Of a DNA stretch of 64,000 nt, positions 1-10,812 are shown piece by piece. A program made the position numbers and the translations under genes. The stretch comes from Ricordea florida (taxonomy: Eukaryota > Cnidaria > Anthozoa > Corallimorpharia > Ricordeidae). Under the pieces are notes generated by a model. That model saw only the letters and a list, made by a program, of their open reading frames with translations, had not been told where the DNA came from and ran no database searches. Numbering within the stretch: the first letter of the stretch is position 1; the number at the start of each line of letters is the position of its first letter. The stretch spans positions 6,997,427 through 7,061,426 of the forward strand of contig OX453277.1 in NCBI GenBank assembly GCA_949710005.1, written 5' to 3'.

Positions 1-295
1 CAACTCTACGCCCAATTTCCCCCGCCCCCACCCGCTCTACGCCCAACGTCCTCCTACCCCTCCTGCGCCCTACATTTTACCCTTACCCTCCACCACCACC
101 ACCTTGGAAGACAAAAAACTCTATTTCTGTCTAGCCCTTCCTCCCACACCAGTCCAGCATGGTTGAACCTGACAGATGCATGACCTCCCTTCTGGCCCTC
201 ATCCGTCATAGCTCCAAGGGATCATAACGGCACACAAGCTGCCACACTAACGGCAAGGAATAAACCTTGTCGTGATGGACTCCACTCTAACAGTG
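1..295. other. C-rich left edge, no gene seen
   Basis: The first 100 bases are pyrimidine-rich with repeats of a CTCTACGCCCAA-like motif, followed by mixed sequence. No convincing open frame, splice site or RNA gene was seen. It could be the end of an upstream transcript, but nothing here shows that. Confidence 0.4.
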
Positions 296-727
296 ACCTT
301 ATCCCCTGGGGGTACCCCCATATAGGGGCTATATAGGTATATGCCGCGGGATAGGGTATGGTTTTTTAGGTTCTCAGTCCTTAAATAGGGTATCAATTTT
401 GCCCATGTTGGCATAGTGTTCCCAGTGTGATCCCTAGATAGGGTGCCTAAATTGTATCAGCTAACATAGCGGTGCGTAAATACCCAGTTAAGTGGAAAAC
501 AAATGATCAAGTGAAGTATTAGCGATTTTATAAAGATTGTTTTTTTTTTTTTCCATTCAAGCTATTTTTAGTTTTTGTTTTTCTCTTGTATAGGGTGTCA
601 TTTTTGGATTTGGGCCTTAAATAGGGTATCAATTTTCGTTTTCTTTGTCCTTAAATAGGGTCAGGATTTAAGACCCTTCGCAGCACGCAGCCATCTGAAA
701 TTTACGGGAGTACCCCGGGACCTTATC
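296..727 (-). mobile_element. hAT-like MITE with perfect 8-bp target duplication
   Basis: The element proper is 304-719. It is flanked by identical 8-bp direct repeats ACCTTATC at 296-303 and 720-727. The ends are short GC-rich inverted repeats: CCCTGGGGGTACC on the left and GTACCCCGGG on the right. Inside are repeated AAATAGGGT motifs and no coding capacity. It matches in reverse orientation the element at 55427-56364: both carry the CTATATAGGTAT block near the same terminus. An 8-bp duplication is the hallmark of hAT transposases, so this is a non-autonomous hAT-like element; the superfamily call is inference. Confidence 0.75.
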
Positions 728-900
728 ACTGACATACTGACTTACATGTACTGACTTAGTAACTAACTTTCTCACTAACTTTACTCTGTGCCAACAACTA
801 CCTGCGCCGAACAAAACGAATTCTCTTCGACTTTTGAAGAAAAGACTTAGTTAACAAATGGATCAAACCTGACAAAAACTGACCAATAACGCTTGAGTCT

Positions 901-1054
901 TCACAGCCAATAACATCATGGCCCTTACTGACAAACAGCCAATCACATCATGGCATCACTGACAAACAGCCAATCACATCATGGCATTACTGACAAACAG
1001 CCAATCACATCATGGTCTTACTGACAAACAGCCAATCACATCATGGCATTACTA
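901..1054. repeat. 31-bp tandem array carrying CCAAT boxes
   Basis: There are five copies of a unit resembling CTGACAAACAGCCAATCACA followed by TCATGGCATTA. CCAAT starts fall at 907, 939, 970, 1001 and 1032, a spacing of 32, 31, 31 and 31 bases, close to three helical turns. The array sits just upstream of the inferred first (untranslated) exon of the membrane-protein gene, so it may be an NF-Y-type promoter array. Promoter function is inference from position and motif. Confidence 0.7.
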
Positions 1055-2098
1055 ACTTATGTACTTTACTAGTCTAAATACCCTCTTACGTATTCACGGA
1101 CCCTCTCCTATCCCCTGCTTATTCATTAGTACCAAAGAACCAGGATCAAGCAGAATTTGCAAAACAAATAGAAGGTAAGAACGCTAAACAAATCACCAAA
1201 GGTCCTAATGATTTATAAATTAGAATATAGGGAGGCCCCTTTATTTTAATTAACGTAACTATTCACTGTGAGTCGCGTTTAATAAACAAGGAGTTCTCCA
1301 AGTGGATATATCAAAATGGCCAGAGGATAGCATACATAATAAAATTCATCTGCCTCTGCATTTTTCTTCTTGATTCGCCATGACACCCTGATTGACAAAG
1401 CCGATTCTATAGTCAAAACGTATTATTCATAACTCTATCTTCCATTTTTGGACTGCTACCAATATTGATAACACTGACACAATGCATTAATTCACATTTA
1501 ACTTTCAATGTATTAATCGGTGATAGAGTTTAATATTTACATGATCCTCTGGAAACCCAAAACCATGAAATGATAGGTGTCAAACGTTTCTTTTTTTTAT
1601 ATATAAGTTTCTTTTCCTTTGGGTATTTTTCTTTATTTGTTAGGGTTTCTTTTCCTGTCTTTCCTATTCTATTCATTCATTATTTGCTTGTTATAATAAG
1701 TATTTATAATTAATCTTTTATACTTTCAGGCACTTGCACTGCCATAAACAGGGTATTTTTTCTCGTAACTAAAGTGTTATTCATTTCACTGTCCAAAGTA
1801 ACTTTTGTACTAGCTTCATATTTGCTTTCGTTTTTGGTCTGTGATTGGCTGAAAAATGTTGTAGCATGTTCTCTTGCCACCAGTTAAAAGTAGCTGAAAC
1901 CAATCACTATAAGCTTGGGGCGTTTTCCCGCGCTTTATGCTGACGATGCGTAAACTCTTTGAATTATGATTGGTTCACTGAAAAGTTGCAACTGCTGTGA
2001 TTAGCCAGGGCAATTAGTATACTTTGACTTCGGATTTACGAGAGTTAGTTCAAAACGTCTTTAATACAATACTAAAATAAATTGTTTCTTGTTTAGAC

Positions 2099-4933
2099 AT
2101 GGAGCGGGAGGAACTTTTCAAGAAGATAGGAATGATCGGTGGATCTGTCTTCTTAGCGATATTTATTGTTGGCCTTGTGATTTTCGTTTCAAAAAAGAAA
2201 CGAAAACCTAAAAGGTAATTTGTTAACCATCAACCTGCTGATCCTCTAATAAGTTGGAAAAAACTGCATTATTATTATTATTCTTACTTTGGAGGGCATT
2301 GAGAAAACAAAAACCAAAAAAAAAAAATGATAAAACAGTCTGAACAATCACGTGAGCGTTTAAACATTGGATTGCTTTTATTTTTCCCTCAATGAAAATG
2401 TACCATTAAAAAATCGTGCCATTTGAGTTTTCAAGCATTTTACAGTACATTAAAGAAACAGTGCCGTAGCAAGGGGAGGGGCCGGGGAGGGCCGTGCCCC
2501 CCAGTTTTTTTTTTCCCAAAAAGTAAAAACAGACCTGTATAAAATGCTACGGTACTGGAAAAGTTTGATAAAGCTTATTTGTAAGTGTTGAAATAAATTA
2601 TGTGATTGTCGCTTTTCATTGGTTTATTTCAGCGGGTTAAATTCCCCATTCGAATCCCCAGAAAAATTATCAACTCAAGGAAATTGAATTGATCTATAGC
2701 CAAGCTACGTCGTAAGCAAATATATTGAATTCACTGCGGAAAATTATTACTCTGATCTTAGGAGTGAAAGGGTTATCACACTCAGTTTATTCCGTATCAT
2801 TTCAGCAGTGAAGAGAGGGCGCATTCAGTGTGGAGCTGGCATTCAGTGGATTCTGACCATGTAGAGATGCCAGACTACGACACTGTGCAGAATTACCACA
2901 GGCCTCTCAATCACTCCAATATCTATGAAGGTAAACTCGTAAATTTTTTTTCAATTCTTTTTTTCCTGTAAGTGCCTGCTCTTGTGCCTAGTACCTTCCA
3001 CCCTGGCCACACCCTGAAACACAAGTCACAAAAAGCATAGGGGGTATTTATTTAGGTCGTTTTCCTGTTAAAATCTGCTTTTGTACCTATCAAATTCCTC
3101 CTGCCACAACCTAAGGCACGAGCGGTAAGCAAGGCCTAGAGGGTACTCACATATAGGAGTACATATCATTTTTTATGCGCCACGTTGTAGAGTGCGCTTT
3201 TCAGATGCAAGGGCCTTTTTTAAACAAAGTATGTAGTTTTATCTTTTTGATACCGTGTCCCCTGCAGAATTACTTAAATAGGATTCCCAAATAGCTCAGA
3301 TTAGAAGTCCCTTAATCTGCTTAGACAGGAGCTCATCACTAGGGGTGTTTCTCTCTTTGATGTTCTTAATTGAGCGTCTTGACAGATCTAGTTATTTTGA
3401 GAAACGTCTTTCAGTTTGTTTTAGTCGAGGTTCGCACATGTTGGCAAAAGCAATATAGCTGCAAAGTAAGCTGTGTGAAACAAAGAACTCTCTTCCGTAT
3501 TCCTGTGCTTTCAGCGTCCTGTGGAAGCTGTTATGAGGCGAAGTACTGAAGACAGCGTGTTTCTAGAAATAACTAGGTCTGTCTAAACGCCCGATCCAAA
3601 AGATGATAGGGGAGAGTAACGCTCCTAGTGATAGCTGCCTGCCTTAGTTCAGTTAAAGAACAAGTTTATTTCAGTCAGGGTCGACGTTTTTGGGTATTTC
3701 ACCCATATCTAATGTTTGTATTTTAAGCAATATCTTCTATAGTTTCTTTTCTTTATTGGGTTATGGTTGTAGGGTCTTGGTGTTATAAGGCCAGCCAAAA
3801 TATACAAAAGAAAACCTTATCCCCTTTCCCTGATTGACAAGGGTTCTACAGTCGTTTACTCAGTCTATAATCGCATTAAATCAGGCAAAGCACCGCGCTG
3901 AGGGGGTTGGAGAGTGAGGGGCAATAGGAATTTTGGTTGGGACGTGGCAATGGGACCGTGGATACTATTATTGAGACACTGGACTCCCGTGACTACCCCC
4001 AAAGCGAGGGTAAAAAACCTCGAGAACCGTGGACACTCGAAGGAGTGATTTATATTCCAGCAGCTGGGGGGTAGGGCTGGAAAATGTTGGGTGGGGATGT
4101 GCCGCTGCGACCCAGGAACCTTAAGGCTATACGAGACCTAACTCACGTTCCCACACTATAATACCAACAGGCACCAGGAAGTGTAGCTAGTTTACCATTT
4201 ACAAGGGAAAACCAGTCAGTTTACGGTTTCAGCAAATGGTAAACAAAATTCTCCATTTGGAAACTTTATTAGGATTTGTCGTTTACTATTTGCAAAACCA
4301 CCCCTGTTTGCAAGGAAAATCTAAAACTGACATCAAAAGGTATTACAAATGACCACAAAAGAATGGAACACGAAATTCCGTTTGAAACATTCCATTCAAA
4401 AAAAACAGGACTACCTGTTCAGATGTTCCGTTGCTTCCCAAAACGTTCCACTGGAACGTCCAGGGAACTGGCATTAAATTTTCATTTCAACCGGAATTTC
4501 AGGAAATTTGTTAAGGGTAAAGCACTGCCAACTCCAGTAGAATTAACTGAACTGAGAAAAATTTTTACTTTCAGCTTACCACACAATGAGTGATGTAGAA
4601 AAAATTGACCACCAAAGCCATACGTCGTCCGTACTGTCTCACGCTTCCATTAATACATCAGAACCATTTGAAGGCACTTACGAAACTTTTGGCAGTCATC
4701 TACTGAGCGGAATCTACGGTCAAATCGCTCATATCCGGCAGCAACCTATGGGGACACATCATGGGTTCGCACATGGTAGTCATTATCATGTAAATACTGA
4801 CCACGTGTATGACTATCACAGAAATATTATTCACTTGCAACCGAATCAGGTCCAGGCCACTGGATCATCCGTCGTAATTGATGTTCATGACGGCGACGAA
4901 GATGATGACTTTTATTTAGCACATGATAGATAA
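2099..4933 (+). CDS. small single-pass membrane protein, His-rich tail
   Basis: Three coding exons, 2099-2214, 2806-2930 and 4575-4933, join in phase to give about 199 residues. An upstream untranslated exon probably ends at 1174 (AAG followed by GTAAGA), with its acceptor at 2096, three bases before the ATG. Residues 1-11 are short and charged. About residues 12-30 form one hydrophobic helix (IGGSVFLAIFIVGLVIFV), followed directly by KKKRKPK, so the positive-inside rule predicts N-out/C-in. The cytoplasmic part is rich in His, Ser and acidic residues, with Tyr motifs (PDYDTVQNY, NIYEAY) and an acidic end (GDEDDDFYLAHDR). Exon 2 has a tandem NAGNAG acceptor (TTCAGCAG, 2801-2808), so one Ser may be optional. 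No family was recognised; it could be a small receptor-like or adaptor protein. The last exon was partly copied to 12347. Confidence 0.72.
4189..4523. mobile_element. MITE-like repeat (TTTACCATTTAC family) in intron 2
   Basis: A block beginning AGTTTACCATTTACA and ending near AAGGGTAAAGCA recurs within copy B of the duplication (11960-12300). It recurs again, inverted and interrupted by another insertion, at 24656-25243. Open frames through it are repeat translations, not exons: the real exon 3 starts at 4575. Confidence 0.6.
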
Positions 4934-5015
4934 CAAGAGAAAATGAGGGATTATTATGATCTCTTGTAGATAGTCATTCAAGCCACGAATGGCGGTGAAG
5001 TTAGAAGTGTTTCAA

Positions 5016-5021
5016 AATAAA
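5016..5021 (+). terminator. AATAAA poly(A) signal
   Basis: A canonical AATAAA lies 83 bases after the stop codon of the small membrane-protein gene, a suitable distance for its 3' end. Confidence 0.55.
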
Positions 5022-5801
5022 CAAAGATTACATTTTCTGCGTACTTGTTTTCTTCTTGGATTGTGAAAGACTTGTGGCAGTATTTAAACAACCGCCCTAA
5101 GCTGATGCATCCACAAAAAAATATTGGCTTCAAAAACAATATTGTTATCTGGGGTCTGTATAAATGGGTTATTTACTAAGCGCGAGGTCAATATGGCTGG
5201 ATATCGGCCTTGTCCTCTTATACGTATTTATTCGCCTCGGCTGCCTCTCGACCCACAATGCGCCAAAGCGAAAAGGTTTGATATCCTGCCACGTTGACGG
5301 AACAAGATTGATAACTGAAAAATATATCATATGCCTACAATTAAAAGTAATTAAAACGTTTCTTGTGGGAATTCCCAAGCGATCACTCAAAATTTCTATT
5401 TCTAAATCAAGGCAGGAAGTTGAGTTACACGTCATATTACCAGTTTCATAACAAGATCCGAGCAAAGTTCAATATTGGATTGAACTTTTTTTATCGTCGC
5501 TTTCTGGTTGATTTGATTTTATTAACACAGACAAAACCAACAAACGTGTTTCACAGCACACAATTTTCTGTTTTATTGACACTAGGAGATGCCTAGCAGA
5601 CAACCAACGCCAATGGTGGTAATGTAATAGTACGATATGACGTACTAGGCAGTCGTAATTGACGTTGAACTCATCTTAAACTAAAATAACAATTCGGGTT
5701 TCTTAAAAAACTCAAAGAAACGTTTTGCGGAAGTGTAATAGTAGATTAAAAACAAACTGTTCCTCCTGAGAATCGTGACAAAACGCACTCATCAAACGCG
5801 G

Positions 5802-5905
5802 GTTAGGGTTAGGGTTAGAGTAAGGGTTACGGTTAGGGTTAGGTTTAGGGTTAGGGTTGGGGCCGGGGTTGGGGCCGGGGTCGGGGCCGGGGTCGGGGTT
5901 GGTTT
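5802..5905. repeat. interstitial telomere-like TTAGGG tract
   Basis: About 100 bases of GGGTTA repeats grade into GGGGCC and GGGGTC variants. The tract starts precisely where duplication copy A ends. TTAGGG is the cnidarian telomere repeat, so this is an interstitial telomeric sequence, degenerate rather than terminal. Confidence 0.85.
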
Positions 5906-6077
5906 AATCTAAACAATCGAAGGTCAGGATTCCACTCAACAGTTAAAAAACGTTGACCAATAGCGTCAAATACACACGTCTATGACATTGAAACAGGTTT
6001 GGCTTTTCGTAAATATGGAAATCTTTAAATTATTTTCTATAGCTAGGGACTTTAATAGGAAACAGAATAACATCTGC

Positions 6078-6149
6078 TGACCCCGACGTGACTTGAACAC
6101 GCAACCTTCTGATATGGAGTCAGACGCGCTACCATTGCGCCACGGAGTC
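6078..6149 (-). tRNA. tRNA-Trp (CCA), probably decayed copy
   Basis: This 72-nt gene has a full cloverleaf and the anticodon CCA. It is nearly identical to three other copies in the window. Unlike them it reads CTCCATA in the anticodon loop, so position 37 is U instead of a purine. It also lacks the AAAA (TTTT on its own strand) that terminates the neighbouring minus-strand copies. Both suggest a pseudogene or weakly expressed copy. Confidence 0.8.
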
Positions 6150-6406
6150 AAATGTGACTTACATTAGCTAAACGATATATCAATACTAATCGGAAAGTCA
6201 ATGAAAGGCAGCCTTGGGAGATGCGAGTTTAAAATGAGGAGTGTTTTTACTTACGTTTCACATAGTCAAAAAGATAGCAAACGGATTTGGTGAAAAAGGC
6301 ATTCCTAATTATTGCCAATATATAAACTTTGCTTTAGATTTCTAACCGGATTTTTAGGAAAAGCTAGCGGTTAAGAGGCTTTCTCGTGCATTAAACGAGA
6401 CCGCAA

Positions 6407-6431
6407 GGGATATATATATATATATATATAT
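6407..6431. repeat. (TA)n microsatellite
   Basis: A run of TA dinucleotides sits at the end of the tRNA-bearing duplicated unit. The same TA tract occurs at 7866-7880 and 9570-9580, marking unit boundaries. Confidence 0.7.
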
Positions 6432-6439
6432 ATTTATAA

Positions 6440-7620
6440 TACAGTCCCGATACTACGCGCGATATGGTTGGTCCAAACAGCGTCCTTTATCAGAGTATAA
6501 AGGACGGTGCTCGCGTCATCCCCCGGCTTTGCGCAGTGAAAAAAGTGGCGGAATTTTTCAAAGAGTTTACCAGCTTTTCGTAAAATATTCTGAACGAGCT
6601 CGAACAAAGCATCCCTTACACTTAAAAGAATGCGAAGATGAGGAGCTCTAGGAAAATGTAGATATAGAGACCGAGTTAAACAACTAAGTCAGCACTTGTA
6701 AAAATGGGCAGTTAAATTAAGAAAAACAGGACTACGACATCAACCAGGAAACCATCAAACAATGGCGTTTTTGAATGAAACAATAAAATTGCCGAGCAAA
6801 ATACAGTTCGGTTGGTTTCAGTGCCAAGCTATGCAAAACAACAATGTGAAGTGACCAATTTACAAGTCTTCTCCGCTGAAGACGTGAATGTTGACGGCAA
6901 AAATTCGAAATGGACTGCAAACGGACTAAGTGGAAAATTCTACAGTTTCAAAGAAAAATGAAAACGATATGAAACTTGCCTACCGTCAACAGTACAAGAG
7001 GAAGACAAATCCACTTTTGCCACTGGTACAGTACTCGGCGTTGTAGTCTTGGTTGCTTAATTTGAGCTCCCTTACGTCGCAGTTAGTAAAAACGACAAAC
7101 AGTACGGATCAAACACACAGAAATTTGTTTGCGTGTCGAATTCATCTCTCCACAACATTATCATTAAAGCACAGACTAAAAGCACAAAAGAAAACTTAAC
7201 AGAAGTTCTCGCATTGACATAAACTGAGCCGTTGTCCATTCAGAAAACACGGCACACTGTCTTTAGTTTCAGCAACAAGCTAAGTAGTTCGTCTTGTTTG
7301 TTTTCTTCTGCTAAATTCCACAAATGGTTTTTTCCTCTTATTGTCTTCATGAGCCATAATTTGACTGGATTTCGATTAATTTAAGACTTGAGAATGTTTA
7401 AAAATATCTTGACTGAGCTGAAAAAAATCTCGCGTTCACAAACTTTTCAGTGCTTTGCGTTCGAACTTTGATGGTTTGACAGCCTTTGTCTTTTGAACCA
7501 ATGAGAGTGTTGGACGTATTCTTACAAGCTCGCTGATTGGCCCAAATTGCTGTACTTTATCAGAGTATAAAGGACAGTGCTGACGACATTCAGCGCGCGC
7601 GCTGAAAAAAAACATTGGGA
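6440..7620. repeat. region bounded by ~45-bp direct repeats
   Basis: The 24-mer starting near 6486 (TTTATCAGAGTATAAAGGAC and flanks) recurs in direct orientation at about 7556. A related TTGGTCC or TTGGCCC motif precedes each copy. Each 24-mer is itself a near-palindrome (GTCCTTTA and TATAAAGGAC). The 1 kb between them shows no convincing coding frame. It may be the remnant of a mobile element or of unequal duplication. Confidence 0.4.
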
Positions 7621-7675
7621 GTTGATCGAAAATAAAAGCTCGTTTTTGCGGAAAATCGCTAGTTCTTTATTATAA

Positions 7676-7865
7676 AACAAATAAATAAGCCTCCTCTGGG
7701 CTTTTGTTCTGTTATAAAGCACTTAGGAGGTGGCGAGAGCATTCAAGAAGTAGGGAGAAACACTCGCCTGCGGCTCGTGTTTCCCCCTACACTTCTCTCG
7801 TGCTCTCGTCACCTCCTGCGTGCTTTATAACAGAACAAAGCCCAGAGGAGGCTTATTTATTTGTT
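7676..7865. mobile_element. large near-perfect palindrome (MITE)
   Basis: Two long arms run from AACAAATAAATAAGCCTCCT on the left to the complementary AGGAGGCTTATTTATTTGTT on the right, with a few mismatches and a tiny loop near 7768 (CCTGCGGC). The outer sequence is AT-rich. The structure is a foldback MITE with no coding capacity; superfamily unknown. Confidence 0.75.
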
Positions 7866-7877
7866 AAATATATATAT

Positions 7878-8795
7878 ATATGACGGCACAAGCTTTTAAC
7901 ACGTTTGCTATGTTTTGACGAAAGTCAAAGCTTTTATCTTTGACATTGACTTAAGATGCTGTCTCAAGCAGCAGAAACCACTTATCCAGTGAAAGGGTAT
8001 TTTGCATGGTTCAGCCTGCTAAGAAAAACCGGCTGCCTAAAGACCAGGAATAAAGGAAATAGACAGGCTATAGAAGAAAACGACTCTCTGCCGTTCGATT
8101 ACAATTATCCCATATTTCGTTATGCAAGAAATAATAAACGGCCCCTGTGACCTTGTAACAGGTGTGTGGCTAACCCGCCCTAATCGTTGTTCATTTCCTC
8201 CAAACAATTGCAGGTCAGTATTCAACTCACCAACCATAATACCTTGACCAATAGCGTCAAATACACACTTATTCAGATTGCTTGTTATGAAAATCTTTAA
8301 ATTATGTTCCAGAGCTAGTGACTTTAATAGGCAACAAAATCACATCTGCTGACCCCGACGTGACTTGAACACGCAACCTTCTGATCTGGAGTCAGACGCG
8401 CTGCCATTGCGCCACGGAGTCAACTGTAGCTTAAATTAACTAAAGGATATATCAATACTAATTGGAAAGTCAATAATAAGCAGGCTTGGGAGATGCGAGT
8501 TTAAATTGAGGAGTGTTTTTAGTTACGTTTCAAAGTCAAAAAGATAGCAAACGGATTTGGTGAAAAAGGCATTCCTAATTCTTTTTATATGCTTACTTAG
8601 CAAGAGTAGCTTAAGTATGTTTAAAGTGATTATTTAAGAATGCGACAATGCTTCCTCTAGACTATTTTGTAGAGATTTTAGTTTCAATCACCTTTGTTTA
8701 ATTCAGATGAATCCTTGATTAAAGGCGTCACCAGCAGCACGAGGTTTGGCTTTCGCCTCACACACTAACAATCCCCACAGAACGACACTCACATG
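7878..8795. repeat. tRNA-Trp duplicated unit, copy 1
   Basis: It aligns with 9578-10529 in the same orientation, including the minus-strand tRNA-Trp, the flanking CACAAAGTCAAAAAGATAGC segment and the end ACGACACTCACATG. A third, older partial copy is at about 5925-6430. Confidence 0.8.
8350..8421 (-). tRNA. tRNA-Trp (CCA)
   Basis: A 72-nt tRNA with intact A box (GGCGCAATGGCAGCGC), anticodon loop CTCCAGA and B box GTTCAAGTC. A Pol III stop is present as AAAA at 8336-8339 on the plus strand, 11 bases after its 3' end. Confidence 0.95.
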
Positions 8796-9385
8796 CGATA
8801 TCCCACGCCCGCATGACACCGCTTTGATGGACCATCTTACACGGAAACGGTGGGATAATACCAACGAGTATCCAAACAAGAATGGTACGGATATGTAAAG
8901 AAATTTCAACTGAAAACGAGCCTTGTTACTAGGGCCTTTCTACAGGCAACGCCCGAGTTGAAATTTGGAATTGGTTTTTCTTCAGTCACAGATCACCGTA
9001 GAGAGGTTCTAATGTGCATGCGTCAAATGGGAAGTTCACTGGTACAAAATTGTAAAGAAAAATAGGCTCCCTTCCGTGAGTTGATATTATCAGGTGAAGT
9101 GGGGAATGAATTTGAAAGCGGAGTAATATATTGACCCTCTAACTAGTGTTATATGACTTTAGCATACGGTATGAGGACCGGGCATAATGGTAATAGTAAA
9201 GAACACATTAATTGCACACAACTGTTACGGTATAAGAGGCAGGGACATGCTTGCTGAGTTAATCTATGTATTTATAGTCATGGGTGGTTTTGAAGTTTTG
9301 CAAAAAATCATGTGAGCATACAATTTTGGGCTATTGTCCATTGTAGCTTTTGATCATTCGACTTTCCACTAAGGTTGTCGCAGTT

Positions 9386-9457
9386 GACTCCGTGGCGCAA
9401 TGGTAGCGCGTCTGACTCCAGATCAGAAGGTTGCGTGTTCAAATCACGTCGGGGTCA
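9386..9457 (+). tRNA. tRNA-Trp (CCA), 3' CCA present in the DNA
   Basis: A 72-nt tRNA with anticodon CCA and B box GTTCAAATC. It is the only plus-strand copy of the cluster. It is directly followed by CCA (9458-9460) and then by TTTT at 9467-9470. Eukaryotic tRNA genes do not normally encode CCA, so this is either chance or a trace of retroposition of a mature tRNA. Confidence 0.93.
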
Positions 9458-9577
9458 CCATCAATCTTTTCTTGCCAATATCTAAACTTTGCTTTAGATT
9501 TCTAACCGGATTTTTAGGAAAAGGTAGAGGTTAGGAGGCTTACTTGTGCATTAAACGAGACCGCAAGGGATATATAT

Positions 9578-10529
9578 ATATGACGGCAACAAAACTCGAC
9601 CTTTGCCTTAGATCGGAATGAAATGTACAGGTGCAGTAGAGACGAGCTTTTAACACGTTTGCTATCTTTTGACGCACGTCAAAGCTTTTATCTTTGACAC
9701 TGACTTTAGACGCTGTCTCAGGCAGCAGAAACCACTTATCCAGTGAAAGGGTATTTTGCATGGTTCAGCTTGCTGAGAAAAACCAGCTGCCTAAAGACCA
9801 GGAATAAAGGAAATAGGTGGGCTATAGAAGAAATCGACTTTCTGCCGTTCGATTACAACTGTCCCATACTTCGTTATGCAAGAAATAATAAACGGCCCAT
9901 GTGACCTTGTAACAGGTGTGTTGTTAACCCGCCGTAATCGTTGTTCATTTCTTCCAAAAATTCGCAGGTCAGTATTCAACTCACCAAATACACACTTATT
10001 CAGATTGCCCTTTGTGCAAATCTTTAAATTATTTTCTACAGCTAGTGACTTTAGTAGGCAACAAAATCACATCTGCTGACCCCGACGTGACTTGAACACG
10101 CAACCTTCTGATCTGGAGTCAGACGCGCTGCCATTGCGCCACGGAGTCAACTGTAGCTTAAATTAGCTAGCTAAAGGATATATCAATACTAATTGGAAAG
10201 TCAATAATAAGCAGGCTTGGGAGATGCGAGTTTAAATTGAGGAGTGTTTTTAGTTACGTTTCACAAAGTCAAAAAGATAGCAAACGGATTTGGTGAAAAA
10301 AGGCATTCCTAATTCTTTCTATATGCTTACTTAGCAAGAATAGCTTAAGTATGTTTAAAGTGATTATTTAAGAATGCGACAATGCTTCCTCTAGATTATT
10401 TTGTAGAGATTTTAGTTTCAATCACCTTTGTTTAATTCAGATGAATCCTTGATTAAAGGCGTCACCAGCAGCACGAGGTTTGGCTTTCGCCTCACACACT
10501 AAAAATCCCCAAAGAACGACACTCACATG
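9578..10529. repeat. tRNA-Trp duplicated unit, copy 2
   Basis: Paralogue of 7878-8795 with small indels. It ends at ACGACACTCACATG, where a long TTAGGG tract takes over. Confidence 0.8.
10077..10148 (-). tRNA. tRNA-Trp (CCA)
   Basis: Identical over 72 nt to the copy at 8350-8421, with the same AAAA terminator shortly downstream on its strand. It arose with the unit duplication. Confidence 0.95.
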
Positions 10530-10812
10530 TTAGGGTTAGGGTTAGGGTTAGGGTTAGGGTTAGTGTTAGGGTTAGGGTGAAGTTTAGGGTTAGGGTTAGT
10601 GTTAGGGTTAGTGTTAGGGTTTGTTTTAGGGTTAGGTTTAGGGTCGGGGTTGGGGTTAGGGTTAGGGTTAGGGTTCGGCTTAGGCTTAGGCTTAGGCTTA
10701 GGCTTAGTGTTAGGGTTTGGTTTTAGGGTTAGGTTTAGGGTCGGGGTCGGGGTTGGGGTTGCGGTTGGGGTTGGGGTTGGGGTTAGGGTTAGGGTTATGG
10801 TTAGGTTTAGAC
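10530..10812. repeat. long interstitial telomere-like tract
   Basis: About 280 bases of TTAGGG repeats with variants (GTTAGTGT, GGCTTA, GGGTCG, GGGTTG). It lies exactly between the end of the tRNA unit and the start of segmental-duplication copy B. Open frames through it encode only low-complexity peptides and are not genes. Confidence 0.9.

Larger units (their letters stand above)
2998..5801. repeat. segmental duplication, copy A
   Basis: This segment matches 10811-13170 in the same orientation, base for base over long stretches. It begins within intron 2 of the membrane-protein gene at ACCCTGGCCACACCCTGAAA and ends at ACTCATCAAACG, exactly where a TTAGGG tract starts. It includes the last exon and 3' flank of that gene. 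Copy B carries a deletion that removes most of the exon, so A is the functional copy. Confidence 0.85.

Noticed and set aside
901..1054. Regularly spaced repeats resembling a CRISPR array
   Set aside because: The 31-bp units are contiguous with no variable spacers, and the surroundings are eukaryotic.
4276..4593. 105-codon frame ending just after exon 3 begins
   Set aside because: It runs through a dispersed MITE and across the intron-exon border. The exon at 4575 is read in another frame that joins exons 1 and 2 in phase.
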